From Pectobacterium cacticida (lineage in GTDB: Bacteria; Pseudomonadota; Gammaproteobacteria; Enterobacterales; Enterobacteriaceae), in the NCBI RefSeq assembly GCF_036885195.1, contig NZ_CP133656.1:2170001-2234000 (forward strand): DNA of 64,000 nucleotides. Reading direction: 5' to 3'. The translations under genes were made by a program, and so were the position numbers. The notes under the pieces are model-generated. The model saw nothing but the letters and a program-made list of their open reading frames with translations, did no database searches and was not told the DNA's origin. This document shows positions 53,991 to 63,614 of this stretch, piece by piece. The stretch's first letter is position 1. Each line of letters opens with the position of its first letter.

Positions 53991-55034
53991 ATGAAAAAGT
54001 GGCCACATCTATTGGCAGCCTGCACGCTGGCATTTGGCGTCAGCACCGCCAATGCCAACGACGGTAAAACACTCTATTTCTATAACTGGACCGAGTATGT
54101 GCCGCCGGGCCTATTGGAACAGTTCACGAAAGAAACCGGCATCAAGGTGATCTACTCGACCTATGAGTCCAATGAGAGTATGTATGCCAAATTGAAAACC
54201 TATAAGGATGGCGCCTACGATCTGATCGTGCCATCAACGTATTTTATCTCCAAAATGAGTAAAGAAGGCATGCTGCAAAAGATCGATACCAGCAAGCTCA
54301 GCAATTTCCACAACCTCGACCCTAATCTGCTACATAAATCTTTTGATCCGAACAACGACTACTCGGTGCCTTATATCTGGGGCGCAACAGCAATTGGTGT
54401 TAATCATGAAGCCATTGATCCGGCCAGCGTCACGGGGTGGGCAGATTTGTGGGATAAGAAATACAAAAATAGTTTGTTACTCACGGACGACGCGCGTGAG
54501 GTGTTCCAAATTGCGCTACGTAAACTCGGCTACTCGGCCAATACCACCGACCCAAAGGAGATCGAGGCAGCCTACAAAGAACTGCAAGCCTTAATGCCGA
54601 ACGTGTTAACGTTCAACTCGGATAACCCCGGCAATCCGTTCATTGAAGGTGAAGTCAACTTGGGGATGATATGGAACGGTTCTGCCTATGTCGCACGTCA
54701 GGCGGGTACGCCGCTGGATGTAATCTGGCCCAAAGAAGGCGGCATTTTCTGGATGGACAGCTTGGCGATCCCCGCCAACGCCAAAAACGTTGATGGCGCA
54801 ATGAAACTGATCGACTTCCTGTTACGTCCAGAAGTGGCGGCGCAGGTTGCGGAAACTATCGGCTATCCAACGCCGAATCTAGCGGCGAAAAAGCGACTTC
54901 CACCAGAAATTTCGGGAGACAAAACACTATACCCGGATGACGAAACCATCGCCAAAGGCGAATGGCAGAATGATGTTGGCAGCGCCAGCACACTGTACGA
55001 AACCTATTTTCAGCAGCTAAAAGCGGGTCGTTAA
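53991..55034 (+). CDS. potD: Spermidine/putrescine-binding protein PotD
   Basis: 347-aa periplasmic binding protein with signal peptide (cleavage near ANA-NDGKTLYFYNW). The polyamine-binding YFYNWTEYVPPG start is typical. A GAGGAGG ribosome site precedes the ATG. Last gene of potABCD. Confidence 0.97.
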   Translation: MKKWPHLLAACTLAFGVSTANANDGKTLYFYNWTEYVPPGLLEQFTKETGIKVIYSTYESNESMYAKLKTYKDGAYDLIVPSTYFISKMSKEGMLQKIDTSKLSNFHNLDPNLLHKSFDPNNDYSVPYIWGATAIGVNHEAIDPASVTGWADLWDKKYKNSLLLTDDAREVFQIALRKLGYSANTTDPKEIEAAYKELQALMPNVLTFNSDNPGNPFIEGEVNLGMIWNGSAYVARQAGTPLDVIWPKEGGIFWMDSLAIPANAKNVDGAMKLIDFLLRPEVAAQVAETIGYPTPNLAAKKRLPPEISGDKTLYPDDETIAKGEWQNDVGSASTLYETYFQQLKAGR

Positions 55035-55138
55035 CACGATGGCAGCGGTGCACCGCGTGCGCCCTATCGCTATACGGGGCAAACGCCATTAGCTCCCCAG
55101 GCAGCAATTATCTACCAACGTAATTCGCCGCCAACGCA

Positions 55139-55172
55139 AAGCGCCCTGCTGGATTAATCCGACAGGGCGCTT
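55139..55172. terminator. Terminator between potD and prc
   Basis: AAGCGCCCTG / CAGGGCGCTT stem with a 14-base loop. T-rich on the plus side (TTGTTATTT) and TTTGCG on the minus side; it lies between convergent genes and may serve both. Confidence 0.8.
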
Positions 55173-55202
55173 GTTATTTACCTTTCTAATGCGCGCGAAA
55201 CG

Positions 55203-57218
55203 TTACTCTTTCTGCTCCTGAGCCAAATCGTGAGCGATTTTTACCGTTTCATCCAGATAAGGATCGGGCGCCTGATAATCTTTCGGCAAATCATCCAACG
55301 ACGCTAACGGTTTTTTACCTTCCCTCGCTAACCGCTCATTAACGCGTTGCAAACGCACGGATTCCTCATCATTATTCTCTTTCTCGCGCAGCGCAAGATT
55401 GAGTGAGACGATATTGCGCTTATCCTTCGTCGCGTTGTAATGCGCAATATCTTGCGCAATGTATTGGAACTCTGGATCTTTGGCAATGCGCTCCTGATGA
55501 AACTCATTCAGCTTGCCAATCAGTGCGCTAAGATCGCCGCTTTTGGTGTAGTTAGCCGCCTTGATGCTGTCCCACGGCAGCGCGTTATCTTCAAATTTTT
55601 CACCGGTATCCACTGTTTCAGTACCGGTTGGCATCATTACGTCAGGCGTCACCCCTTTCATCTGGGTACTGCCGCCGTTAATGCGATAAAATTTCTGAAT
55701 AGTGTATTGCACCGAACCTAGCGCAGGCCAATCAGGACGCAGCATCTGATCGTAAATTCGACTCAGCAAACGATACTGTTGTACGGTACCTTTACCAAAC
55801 GTGGGTTCCCCCACAATCAGTGCGCGACCATAATCCTGCATTGCTGCCGCAAAAATTTCAGAAGCGGAGGCGCTGAAGCGATCAACCAGCACCACTAGCG
55901 GACCTTTGTAATACACAACACCGTCGGTATCGCTGTCCTCTCGCACCTTGCCATTATTGTCACGCACCTGCACAATCGGGCCACTCGGGATAAATAGGCC
56001 GGAAAGCCCCACGGCTTCGGTCAATGCCCCACCGCCGTTAGCTCGCAAGTCAATGACAATGCTGCTAACGTGCTGTTTCTCCAATTTCTGGAGTTGAACT
56101 TTGACATCATCAGTCAGGCCAACATAGAAACCGGGAATATCCAACACGCCAACTTTATCTTTACCCACCGTTTTGACCGACATTTTAACGGCACGATCTT
56201 CAAGGCGAATGTGTTCGCGCGTTAATGTGACAATGCGGGTCTTGGTTCCTTTACCGGCTGGCAAGATTTCCAGGCGCACCTTACTCCCTTTTGGCCCTTT
56301 AATGAGTGCGACCACGTCATCCAAACGCCAGCCGATGACATCCACCATTGGCTTACCACTTTGTCCTACGCCCACCACACGATCGCCAACGGTAATATTT
56401 TTGCTCTTCGCTGCCGGCCCGCCAGGGACCAGCGAATTAATCACGGTGTAATCATCATCCATCTGTAATACGGCGCCAATACCTTCAAGCGACAAGCTCA
56501 TTTCAGTGTTGAACTGTTCGGTATTACGCGGTGATAGGTAGCTGGTATGCGGATCGATTTCCCGTGCGAAGGCGTTCATGATGAGTTGAAACACATCTTC
56601 ACTGTTGCTTTGCGCCAAACGGCGGATAGCAAACTGGTAACGCTTGGTTAACGTTTCTTTAATATCTTTATCGGATTTACCTGAGAGTTTCAGATTAAGC
56701 CAGTCATATTTTACCTTGGCGTCCCACAGTCGATTAAGCTCAGCCACACTCTGCGGCCAGGGCGCTTTACTGCGGTCAACTTCAAACGTATCGTTGCCCG
56801 TCAGATCGATGGGCTTATTGAGCAGCGAGAGCGCATACTGGAAACGCTCAAAACGTCGTTTCTGCGCTAAGTTATATAATGCGTAAGGGACAGCCAATTG
56901 ACCGGATTTAAGTGCGTCGCCTAGTTGAGCTTCCTGCCCGGCGAAACGCGCGACATCCGAGGCTAACAGCACATTGTGGCTGTAGTCCAACATATTGAGA
57001 TAGCGTTGGAAAATCTTCTCAGAGAACGATGCATCCAACATAAACTGACGATAATGCGAACGCAGGAAACGTGAGACCACCCTGTCACTCACCGTCGCAT
57101 GTTGAGGTTCCTGATGCAGCTGAGGGATCTGCTCGACACGCGTTATATTTTCATTTGCAAAACTCGAACCCGCCAGCAGTAAACCTGCAATAGCGGTTAT
57201 TTTGACGATATTGTTCAT
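55203..57218 (-). CDS. prc: Tail-specific (C-terminal processing) protease Prc
   Basis: 671-aa periplasmic serine protease with a signal peptide (cleavage near SSFA-NE), an N-terminal domain, PDZ domain (about 235-325) and S41 protease domain. The catalytic serine is in DRFSASASEIFAAAM and the lysine in FGKGTVQQ. It trims FtsI and degrades MepS with NlpI. The ATG at 57218 matches the E. coli N-terminus. The C-terminus lacks the proline-rich tail seen in E. coli. Confidence 0.96.
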   Translation of the reverse strand: MNNIVKITAIAGLLLAGSSFANENITRVEQIPQLHQEPQHATVSDRVVSRFLRSHYRQFMLDASFSEKIFQRYLNMLDYSHNVLLASDVARFAGQEAQLGDALKSGQLAVPYALYNLAQKRRFERFQYALSLLNKPIDLTGNDTFEVDRSKAPWPQSVAELNRLWDAKVKYDWLNLKLSGKSDKDIKETLTKRYQFAIRRLAQSNSEDVFQLIMNAFAREIDPHTSYLSPRNTEQFNTEMSLSLEGIGAVLQMDDDYTVINSLVPGGPAAKSKNITVGDRVVGVGQSGKPMVDVIGWRLDDVVALIKGPKGSKVRLEILPAGKGTKTRIVTLTREHIRLEDRAVKMSVKTVGKDKVGVLDIPGFYVGLTDDVKVQLQKLEKQHVSSIVIDLRANGGGALTEAVGLSGLFIPSGPIVQVRDNNGKVREDSDTDGVVYYKGPLVVLVDRFSASASEIFAAAMQDYGRALIVGEPTFGKGTVQQYRLLSRIYDQMLRPDWPALGSVQYTIQKFYRINGGSTQMKGVTPDVMMPTGTETVDTGEKFEDNALPWDSIKAANYTKSGDLSALIGKLNEFHQERIAKDPEFQYIAQDIAHYNATKDKRNIVSLNLALREKENNDEESVRLQRVNERLAREGKKPLASLDDLPKDYQAPDPYLDETVKIAHDLAQEQKE

Positions 57219-57237
57219 GCCCAGGTTGGCCTCCGTA

Positions 57238-57972
57238 TCAGAACTGCAAATGTTCTGCGCGCACAATCATTGCCAATCCGGAAGCCAACTGTACTCTGAC
57301 TTCACCCTTAGCAATTTCAAGCACGGTAGCATCCATGGCATCTTTGCCAGCCCTGACTTTGATTCCCTGACCGATTTGCAGTTTGGAAATATCCGTAACC
57401 GCTACCCGCTGACGCTCATTACCAGCAGGCTTAGCCTGACGTGGTCGCGCATTGGCGGATTGCGAAGCAGGAGACTGAGATTGACCGGAAGAAGGCTTCC
57501 GCGGTGCGTTGCTTCGAGATGGGGTATTGGCACCTTCACGGCGTGGCGTACGCTTCTGAGCAGGACGAGGCGGGCGTGTCGCAGGTGCCGACTCTCCGGC
57601 TGCTTCACGTTTTTTCGCCTGTTGCTCCGCACGCTGGGCCTGGACTCGCGCTTTCGCCTCTGCTAATTGCGTGCGGGCATGATCAACATGCTGCTGCTCT
57701 AACTCACCACACGGATTACCATCCAGATCAACGCGTTGAGCCCCCACCTTTACGCCATACAGATAGCGCCAACTTGACGTATAAAGGCGTAATGCCGAGC
57801 GTAATTGCGTTTTACTGACGTTATCCTCTTCAGGGATGCGCTCAACAAGATCCTGAAAAATACCGATCTTTAACGGGCGCGTTTCACCTTCTGTGGTGAA
57901 ACAAAGCGGGAACCGCTCTGCCAAAAAAGCAATAACTTCTTTACTACTGTTCAACTTAGGTTGATTTTCCAT
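57238..57972 (-). CDS. proQ: RNA chaperone ProQ
   Basis: 244-aa FinO-family RNA-binding protein. FinO domain about 1-120, a long basic, Arg/Pro/Ser-rich linker (about 120-185), and a C-terminal Tudor-like domain (QIGQGIKVRAGKDAMDATVLE). It binds many sRNAs and mRNA 3' ends. The linker is longer than in E. coli (232 aa). prc starts 19 bases after its stop, as in E. coli. Confidence 0.96.
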   Translation of the reverse strand: MENQPKLNSSKEVIAFLAERFPLCFTTEGETRPLKIGIFQDLVERIPEEDNVSKTQLRSALRLYTSSWRYLYGVKVGAQRVDLDGNPCGELEQQHVDHARTQLAEAKARVQAQRAEQQAKKREAAGESAPATRPPRPAQKRTPRREGANTPSRSNAPRKPSSGQSQSPASQSANARPRQAKPAGNERQRVAVTDISKLQIGQGIKVRAGKDAMDATVLEIAKGEVRVQLASGLAMIVRAEHLQF

Positions 57973-58056
57973 GAAATTTCCTGATTACAACGGGTTCGCC
58001 AACCGGCGCAGGCATGAACAGGCGCCATTATAATGACGCCATCGGCAATTGCCACG

Positions 58057-58563
58057 TTAACCTTGTCTCAACATGAGAGAATTGATGAACGTCATCATAT
58101 CGCTCGCTTCCAGTTGAGTACAAAGTACACTAACGACGGCCTTCAGCCCTTCTTCATCATCCGCGTCAAAACGCTGGTAGAGAGTACTGTCAATATCCAG
58201 AACGCCAACTGGTCGCCCGTTAACGACAAGCGGTAGCACAATTTCCGCATTACTCGTGGCATCACAGGCAATATGCCCGGGAAACGCATGGACATCATCC
58301 ACGCGTTGGACGCGATTTTCAGCGATTGCCGTACCACACACGCCTTTACCCACGGGAATGCGTACGCAGGCGACCTTACCCTGAAACGGCCCCAGGAAAA
58401 GCGTATTGTCGTCCAATAGGTAGAAACCCGCCCAGTTAACCCCATCCAAACGCTCAAACAGCAACGCACTACTGTTGGCTAAAATCGTGATAAAACGTTG
58501 TTCATCCGCAATAAGCGATGTCATATCGCGAATGAGATCCTGATAAAATTCTTGTTTATTCAT
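58057..58563 (-). CDS. msrC: Free methionine-(R)-sulfoxide reductase MsrC
   Basis: 168-aa GAF-domain fRMsr. The three redox cysteines are in GKVACVRIPVGKGVCGTA and HIACDATSNAEIV. It repairs free Met-R-sulfoxide. Same neighbour (proQ) as in E. coli. Confidence 0.95.
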   Translation of the reverse strand: MNKQEFYQDLIRDMTSLIADEQRFITILANSSALLFERLDGVNWAGFYLLDDNTLFLGPFQGKVACVRIPVGKGVCGTAIAENRVQRVDDVHAFPGHIACDATSNAEIVLPLVVNGRPVGVLDIDSTLYQRFDADDEEGLKAVVSVLCTQLEASDMMTFINSLMLRQG

Positions 58564-58929
58564 ACAATAATCGTTGTCTTTTCAAAACAAAGCGGAAAGT
58601 GCCCATATAAACGGCTTTAACATCAGCCACAGCATGCCATAAGATTACCGCGTTCGCGCGGAGAATCGTCTGTTTAACTATACGGCTATCGTGCATATCG
58701 TGCTATTTCTGCTGACATATGAATAGTGAATCGCAACGCTATCCTTATTACCGAAGGCATTGGGTTATGCTTGAGTGCTCCGATGCCATTTTTCACAAAG
58801 AATCCGCGCGATATTCACCTCGGCGACAAGCGCCGTTCTGGCGTTTCAACACCGTCAATGAAAAATCCGTGTTACACTTCGCCGCTCTTCTCCCTTGTTT
58901 GACCAGACAACGTGTACGGAACCCTGCCC
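58564..58929. other. msrC-rsmF spacer
   Basis: 366 bases. E. coli carries yebS-yebT here; neither is present. An 81-residue plus-strand frame (58719-58964) lacks a ribosome site and overlaps rsmF, so it is not called. Confidence 0.4.
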
Positions 58930-60384
58930 GTGGCAAAATTTACCCCAGCCAGCCTGCCAGCTGAATTCCTCGATGCTATGCGCGATACCATGCCATCATC
59001 ACTATCAATGGACGATTTTATTGCCGCCTGCCGACGCCCTTTACGCCGAAGTATCCGCGTTAATACCTTAAAAATCAGCGTCGATGCCTTTCTTCGGCTC
59101 GTGCAGCCTTATGGCTGGGAGCTTGAACCCATTCCCTGGTGTCAGGAAGGTTTCTGGCTGCTGAATGTCGAGGAGGAAAACACCCGACTGGGTAATACGC
59201 TAGAACACTTGAGCGGGCTGTTTTACATCCAAGAAGCCAGTTCCATGCTGCCCGTCAGCGCCCTGTTCCATCATAACGATGGGTTGGAAACAATTTTGGA
59301 CGTCGCGGCTGCACCAGGTTCCAAAACGACGCAAATTGCGGCGAAAATGAACAACGCGGGCGCCATTATCGCCAACGAATATTCGGGCAGTCGGGTGAAA
59401 GTATTACACGCTAATATTAGCCGCTGCGGAGTCAGCAACACCGCAATAACACACTTTGATGGGCGCGTTTTTGGTGCAGCTTTACCGGAATATTTTGACG
59501 CTATTCTGCTGGATGCCCCATGCTCTGGCGAAGGCGTTGTGCGTAAAGATCCCATGGCGATAAACCACTGGTCGCCAGAGAGCATTATTAGTATGGCCGC
59601 TACACAGCGCGACCTGATTTTGAGCGCATTTCATGCCCTTAAGCCTGGTGGCATCATGATTTATTCCACCTGCACGTTAAATATGCAGGAAAATCAGCAG
59701 GTCTGTCATTGGCTACAGACGCAATTTCCCGATGCATTGGAATTTGAGCCATTAAACGGCCTTTTCCCCAATGCCGACCGCGCCGCCACGAGAGAAGGCT
59801 TCTTGCACGTATTCCCACAGATTTATGATAGTGAAGGCTTCTTCGTCGCGCGGTTGCGGAAAACAGCCAGCGTACCGCCACTGCCACGCCCAGGCTATAA
59901 AGTGGGTAAATTTCCCTTCTCTCCTGTCGCGGCCAAGGATAGTGCGTTGATCAGACAGGCTGCAGATAAACAAGGTATGCATTGGGATGAGGCATTACTT
60001 CAGCTCTGGCAGCGTGATGGAGAGATTTGGCTTTTCCCTGCGGCATTAACCTCCGCTTTTGGTCATATCAAATTCTCACGTATTGGCCTTAAACTTGCCG
60101 AACGCTATCCCAAAGGCTTGCGCTGGCAACATGAAGCGGTTATCGCCCTGGCGGATCCAAAAGCGATCAACGCCTACGAACTGACAGATCGTCTTGCCAT
60201 TACATGGTTTCAAGGCAAAGATTGCTACCCTGAACCGCTTCCCGATAAGGAGGAACTGGTATTAACCTATCGGAACACGCCTGTCGGTCTGGCCAAACGC
60301 ATTAACAGCCGGATAAAAAACGGCCTGCCTCGCGACCTAGTGCGGGATGGTGCATTCTCCGCACAGCCCATAGCTAAAAAATAG
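58930..60384 (+). CDS. rsmF: 16S rRNA m5C1407 methyltransferase RsmF
   Basis: 484-aa SAM-dependent methyltransferase. Catalytic cysteines are in LDAPCSGEGVVRKDP and YSTCTLN; SAM site DVAAAPGSKTTQIA. A C-terminal PUA-like region follows. The start is the GTG at 58930 (AKFTPASLPAEF), aligned with the E. coli N-terminus; another GTG six codons upstream is possible. Confidence 0.95.
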   Translation: MAKFTPASLPAEFLDAMRDTMPSSLSMDDFIAACRRPLRRSIRVNTLKISVDAFLRLVQPYGWELEPIPWCQEGFWLLNVEEENTRLGNTLEHLSGLFYIQEASSMLPVSALFHHNDGLETILDVAAAPGSKTTQIAAKMNNAGAIIANEYSGSRVKVLHANISRCGVSNTAITHFDGRVFGAALPEYFDAILLDAPCSGEGVVRKDPMAINHWSPESIISMAATQRDLILSAFHALKPGGIMIYSTCTLNMQENQQVCHWLQTQFPDALEFEPLNGLFPNADRAATREGFLHVFPQIYDSEGFFVARLRKTASVPPLPRPGYKVGKFPFSPVAAKDSALIRQAADKQGMHWDEALLQLWQRDGEIWLFPAALTSAFGHIKFSRIGLKLAERYPKGLRWQHEAVIALADPKAINAYELTDRLAITWFQGKDCYPEPLPDKEELVLTYRNTPVGLAKRINSRIKNGLPRDLVRDGAFSAQPIAKK

Positions 60385-60508
60385 CGCCCTGCTCTGTATC
60401 AGGTGGCAATGAAACCACCTGACGAATCACGGGGTTTCTCGTTGCTCACTAATTTTCATCTACAATTATCAAGACAGATAATAACGTCAGTAATGTCTGG
60501 AGAACGGC

Positions 60509-60700
60509 ATGTTTGCGTTAGTGATATTTGTGTGTTATCTCGGGCATGGCTGTGATGATTTAGTCATTGGCGCCTACAACACGGAAGCGCAGTGTCTGCA
60601 CGCGATGGATGAACAGCGCTTGCGTCGCGCTGGCTGCTTTCCTATTGAGGAGTATATTGACGGCTTCTGGGTCCCTGCTCAGGAGTACGCGGATTTCTAG
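60509..60700 (+). CDS. yebW: YebW family small protein
   Basis: 63-aa protein with hydrophobic start (MFALVIFVCYLGHGC) and a FIDGFW-like C-terminal motif (YIDGFWVPAQEYADF) that matches E. coli YebW. Four cysteines. GGAG lies 8 bases upstream of the ATG. Function unknown. Confidence 0.85.
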   Translation: MFALVIFVCYLGHGCDDLVIGAYNTEAQCLHAMDEQRLRRAGCFPIEEYIDGFWVPAQEYADF

Positions 60701-60786
60701 TTGACTTACCTGATACCCTTGCCGACATTCGCTGCGTAATACTTAGAACCTATCCCATTAAGACTATCTTACTTGCTATTTTGGCC

Positions 60787-60837
60787 TTGGGCAGGGCTCG
60801 AAATCCTCACGCATCCGTGACGAATATTCTGCCCCAA
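60787..60837. repeat. Palindromic intergenic element
   Basis: Nested inverted repeats: outer TTGGGCAG / CTGCCCCAA, inner TCACG-CATC-CGTGA. The flanks contain AACCTATCCCATTAAGACTATCTT-like sequence upstream and CCCCAATGAAGATAG downstream. It has the look of a REP-like intergenic repeat; copy number cannot be judged here. Confidence 0.45.
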
Positions 60838-60914
60838 ATCCGGTTAGTTCTTAACGCCCCAATGAAGATAGCCCAGGGTAGTAACCCTACCACCCTGAGC
60901 CCTTCGGCGTAACG

Positions 60915-61982
60915 TTATGCTATTTTTGAAAATTCGTCCGGGTTCATTCCCAATGTAATCCCCGCTTCCACAATTTTCTGCCATTCCTGATCGGACAGAT
61001 AAATCCCTTCAGCATGACGCTGCGCCAGAGACCGACGTTCTGGCTCACCTGCGATTAAAATAGGCTGTGCCGGATCGGGCGCTGTTGAAGATCGGACGTA
61101 TTCCAGCATCGCGTCATACTCTTTTTGCAGCCACGACATCGACACCAGGCTGGCGGGGTCGATAACAATCGTTGTCATATTATTCATTATCGCCCCGTCA
61201 CGCGTATTTTCTGGTTGAATAGTCCCACCGCCAGAAAGCAAACCCGCCAACATCTCTGCCGCTAAAATCAACCCCCCACCTTTATGTTTGGCGATAGGCT
61301 TTAAAGCTCCGTGTTTATCGCCTTCCCACATAACTGTCGGGTCGTTAGTTGAAACGCCGTTGCAATCAAGCATTACCTCTTCATCAAATTTTTTGCCTGC
61401 CAGATAGGCAACCCGTGTCTTTCCTAACGCCACCATGCTGGTTGCAAAATCCAACACAAACGCAGCATTATGAGCCGTTGGCGGAAAGGCGATGCAGATA
61501 GGGTTTGTGCCAAAACGCGCGTCACTACCACACCAAGGCGCGACGATAGGATCGATGTCATTAACGTTAACAAAATGTATCGAAACTAGCCCAGCCTCCG
61601 CCGCCATTTCTCCATAGGTGCCAATACGCCCTAAATGGCACGTTGAGGATAGCGTCATTAAACACACGCCCGTCTTTTTCACGCGATCAATTGCCGCCTG
61701 CATTGCTTCTTTGCCTGTCCGCTGACCGAAACCGCGGTCGCCAGCGAACTGCAACACCGCTCCGCTATCACGTAGCAAACGCGCCGGCGTATTCGGATGC
61801 ATAATGCCTTTTTCAATAAAAGACACATAATGTGGCAACATCCCAACCCCATGGCTATCATGCCCTTTCAGGTTTGCTGCCACGAGATGTTCTGTGACAA
61901 TACGCGCCTCACTTTCTTCACATCCTAATTTTTGCAATACACTTTGCGTCGTCGCCATCAAACGGTTCACTGAAATCTGCAT
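60915..61982 (-). CDS. Malate/L-lactate dehydrogenase family oxidoreductase
   Basis: 355-aa NAD(P)-dependent enzyme of the Ldh_2/MDH family (PF02615), related to E. coli YbiC (HcxB). The GHDSHG motif lies at 40-45, with conserved H116 in TCHLGRIG and the ARFGTNPI segment near 158. It should reduce 2-oxo acids or oxidise 2-hydroxy acids in the cytoplasm; the substrate is open. It stands alone. Confidence 0.85.
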   Translation of the reverse strand: MQISVNRLMATTQSVLQKLGCEESEARIVTEHLVAANLKGHDSHGVGMLPHYVSFIEKGIMHPNTPARLLRDSGAVLQFAGDRGFGQRTGKEAMQAAIDRVKKTGVCLMTLSSTCHLGRIGTYGEMAAEAGLVSIHFVNVNDIDPIVAPWCGSDARFGTNPICIAFPPTAHNAAFVLDFATSMVALGKTRVAYLAGKKFDEEVMLDCNGVSTNDPTVMWEGDKHGALKPIAKHKGGGLILAAEMLAGLLSGGGTIQPENTRDGAIMNNMTTIVIDPASLVSMSWLQKEYDAMLEYVRSSTAPDPAQPILIAGEPERRSLAQRHAEGIYLSDQEWQKIVEAGITLGMNPDEFSKIA

Positions 61983-62192
61983 ATCTTTCCCTCTATTATT
62001 CTGATTGCGTATTCATTGAATCCATCCTACTGCGGAACAGGCGCGAATGGCATAACAAATAATAAATGATGTCATTGGCTATTTTTTGGCCAAAAAAGAA
62101 AGAGTGACCAAAGGTGACCATTGATACGAGACTAGAGAGAAATACTAACACGGAGAAGGAGTTACAAATTGAATATGAGGATTGATGAGACC
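61983..62192. other. Spacer upstream of the dehydrogenase gene
   Basis: AT-rich, no gene supported. It must carry the promoter of the minus-strand dehydrogenase; I cannot point to clear boxes. Confidence 0.35.
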
Positions 62193-62220
62193 AAAAAAAC
62201 CCCTAGCTTTTGGCTAGGGG
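62193..62220 (-). terminator. Terminator of the cold shock gene
   Basis: CCCCTAGC / GCTAGGGG with a 5-base loop, followed on the minus strand by seven T. It lies 85 bases beyond the csp stop. Confidence 0.92.
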
Positions 62221-62304
62221 CTTATTATACTTTTCTTAACGACTCTGGCAAAAATTGCAACTATCGTTTCAGCAAGAAAAGCATCACGTTAATGCGCGGC
62301 TTTA

Positions 62305-62517
62305 TTACAGTGCAACAACGTTGCCAGCTGAAGGACCTTTCTGACCATTTTCAATGGAGAACTCAACTTTCTGGCCTTCATCAAGAGTTTTGAAATCATT
62401 GCTCTGGATAGCAGAAAAATGTACAAATACATCTTTGCTACCGTTGTCAGGAGTAATAAAACCAAAACCTTTACCAGCATCAAACCATTTTACTAAACCA
62501 GTCATTTTATCAGACAT
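62305..62517 (-). CDS. CspA-family cold shock protein
   Basis: 70-aa nucleic-acid-binding protein. RNP1 KGFGFIT and RNP2 VFVHFSAI are intact; MSDKMTGLVKWFDAGKGFGF is closest to CspA/CspB/CspG types. The ATG at 62517 has an AAGGTAA site. It binds single-stranded RNA and melts secondary structure. Cold induction cannot be judged from the 5' region, which lacks an obvious cold box. Its terminator lies 85 bases beyond the stop. Confidence 0.95.
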   Translation of the reverse strand: MSDKMTGLVKWFDAGKGFGFITPDNGSKDVFVHFSAIQSNDFKTLDEGQKVEFSIENGQKGPSAGNVVAL

Positions 62518-62981
62518 AGAAATTACCTTATTTTTTATAGCGCCTTCCGGCAAATATGGCCTGCGCACAGAAATTCATTAGCAACAATAAGAAGGCTCAA
62601 AAGAAGGGATATCTATGGATAACTCTTGAAAATGAGAACTGCTTTACTAAACTGCTTTTTTATGTCTGCGAATCAAACCGACCACCTATTAACGCATGCC
62701 TAACATTTTTTAGCAAGCCTTTATTTTAAAACCCGGTACAAAGAATAAATGATCACCACCTGCGAGCGATGAATTCCTGCTACATTCAGATCCAGAGAGG
62801 ATCGGTGAATTGTTGTTCGTTAAGATACGAGACCTATGGCAGCACGCAATGAGATACGCCCCTCTACGATGCGGAACAGTTCGCTAATAGCCCCTGTAAA
62901 TGAACAGGCTTTTGTATTTAAGGGATTTTAATGACCATAACACCGTTGTCTTATTATAAAAAACTAACTATTTGACAAATA
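62518..62981. other. Upstream region of the cold shock gene
   Basis: 464 bases without a gene I can support. It probably includes a long 5' leader; no canonical cold box is seen. Confidence 0.4.
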
Positions 62982-63236
62982 TCAATTCAAGCGATACCGA
63001 AAATCTCTGCGTATATCATCTACTTTAACGACGCGGACATGCCTATTACAAATAAACCATATTTCGTCCCGATCATTCGCTAATATATAGTAAGCATCCG
63101 ACGTTTCTGATGGATTGAAACACCCAAGAACGCGGTAAGCGATATCCGTGGAAAAACCGCTATGTGATGGTAATGGTCTAGGCCCATTAACCAATTCCTG
63201 GATTCTTACGTATAAACCTTGTTCAAGCCAAAGCAT
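62982..63236 (-). CDS. Orphan 84-residue protein
   Basis: Starts at ATG 63236 behind GAGGTTT, a convincing ribosome site. The sequence MLWLEQGLYVRIQELVNGPRP ... AYYILANDRDEIWFICNRHVRVV has a beta-rich, soluble look, no signal peptide. Probably a conserved enterobacterial small protein, but I cannot name it. Confidence 0.65.
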   Translation of the reverse strand: MLWLEQGLYVRIQELVNGPRPLPSHSGFSTDIAYRVLGCFNPSETSDAYYILANDRDEIWFICNRHVRVVKVDDIRRDFRYRLN

Positions 63237-63614
63237 CAAACCTCACAATACACTGACCGCTATTCAATAAAATGTAGTCAATAAAATCTTATATTGGCAA
63301 GTGTCCGACGGGCATAAATATTCATAAATTCTTTCTCCGGCTACCAGTCTCGCACTTCACCTATTAATCCCACTGTACCGATATTCCTTACGAGCATTCG
63401 TGGATTCAATGGTAAGGGGCATAGGCTTTTGCGCAGAAGTAACTGCCATAGATCAGACCAAATAGCGGATAACTACCTGGATACAATAAGAAATACTGCT
63501 ACTTAGGAAAGGCCGTCTATCAAATTGTGTACATTTTCATGTGCTTATTAAAATTGGAGCAAATTACACACTTTTTGTATATTGCAAAATCAAAGAGCAT
63601 TGCGGGCAGCTGTA
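63237..63614. other. Spacer downstream of yebY
   Basis: 378 bases. In E. coli the SdsR/RyeA sRNA pair lies near here, but I do not see its conserved sequence or terminator. Confidence 0.4.

Noticed and set aside
58719..58964. 81-residue frame before rsmF
   Set aside because: Overlaps the rsmF start in another frame and lacks a ribosome site.
63237..63614. SdsR/RyeA sRNA locus beside yebY
   Set aside because: The conserved sRNA sequence and its terminator are not visible in this spacer.
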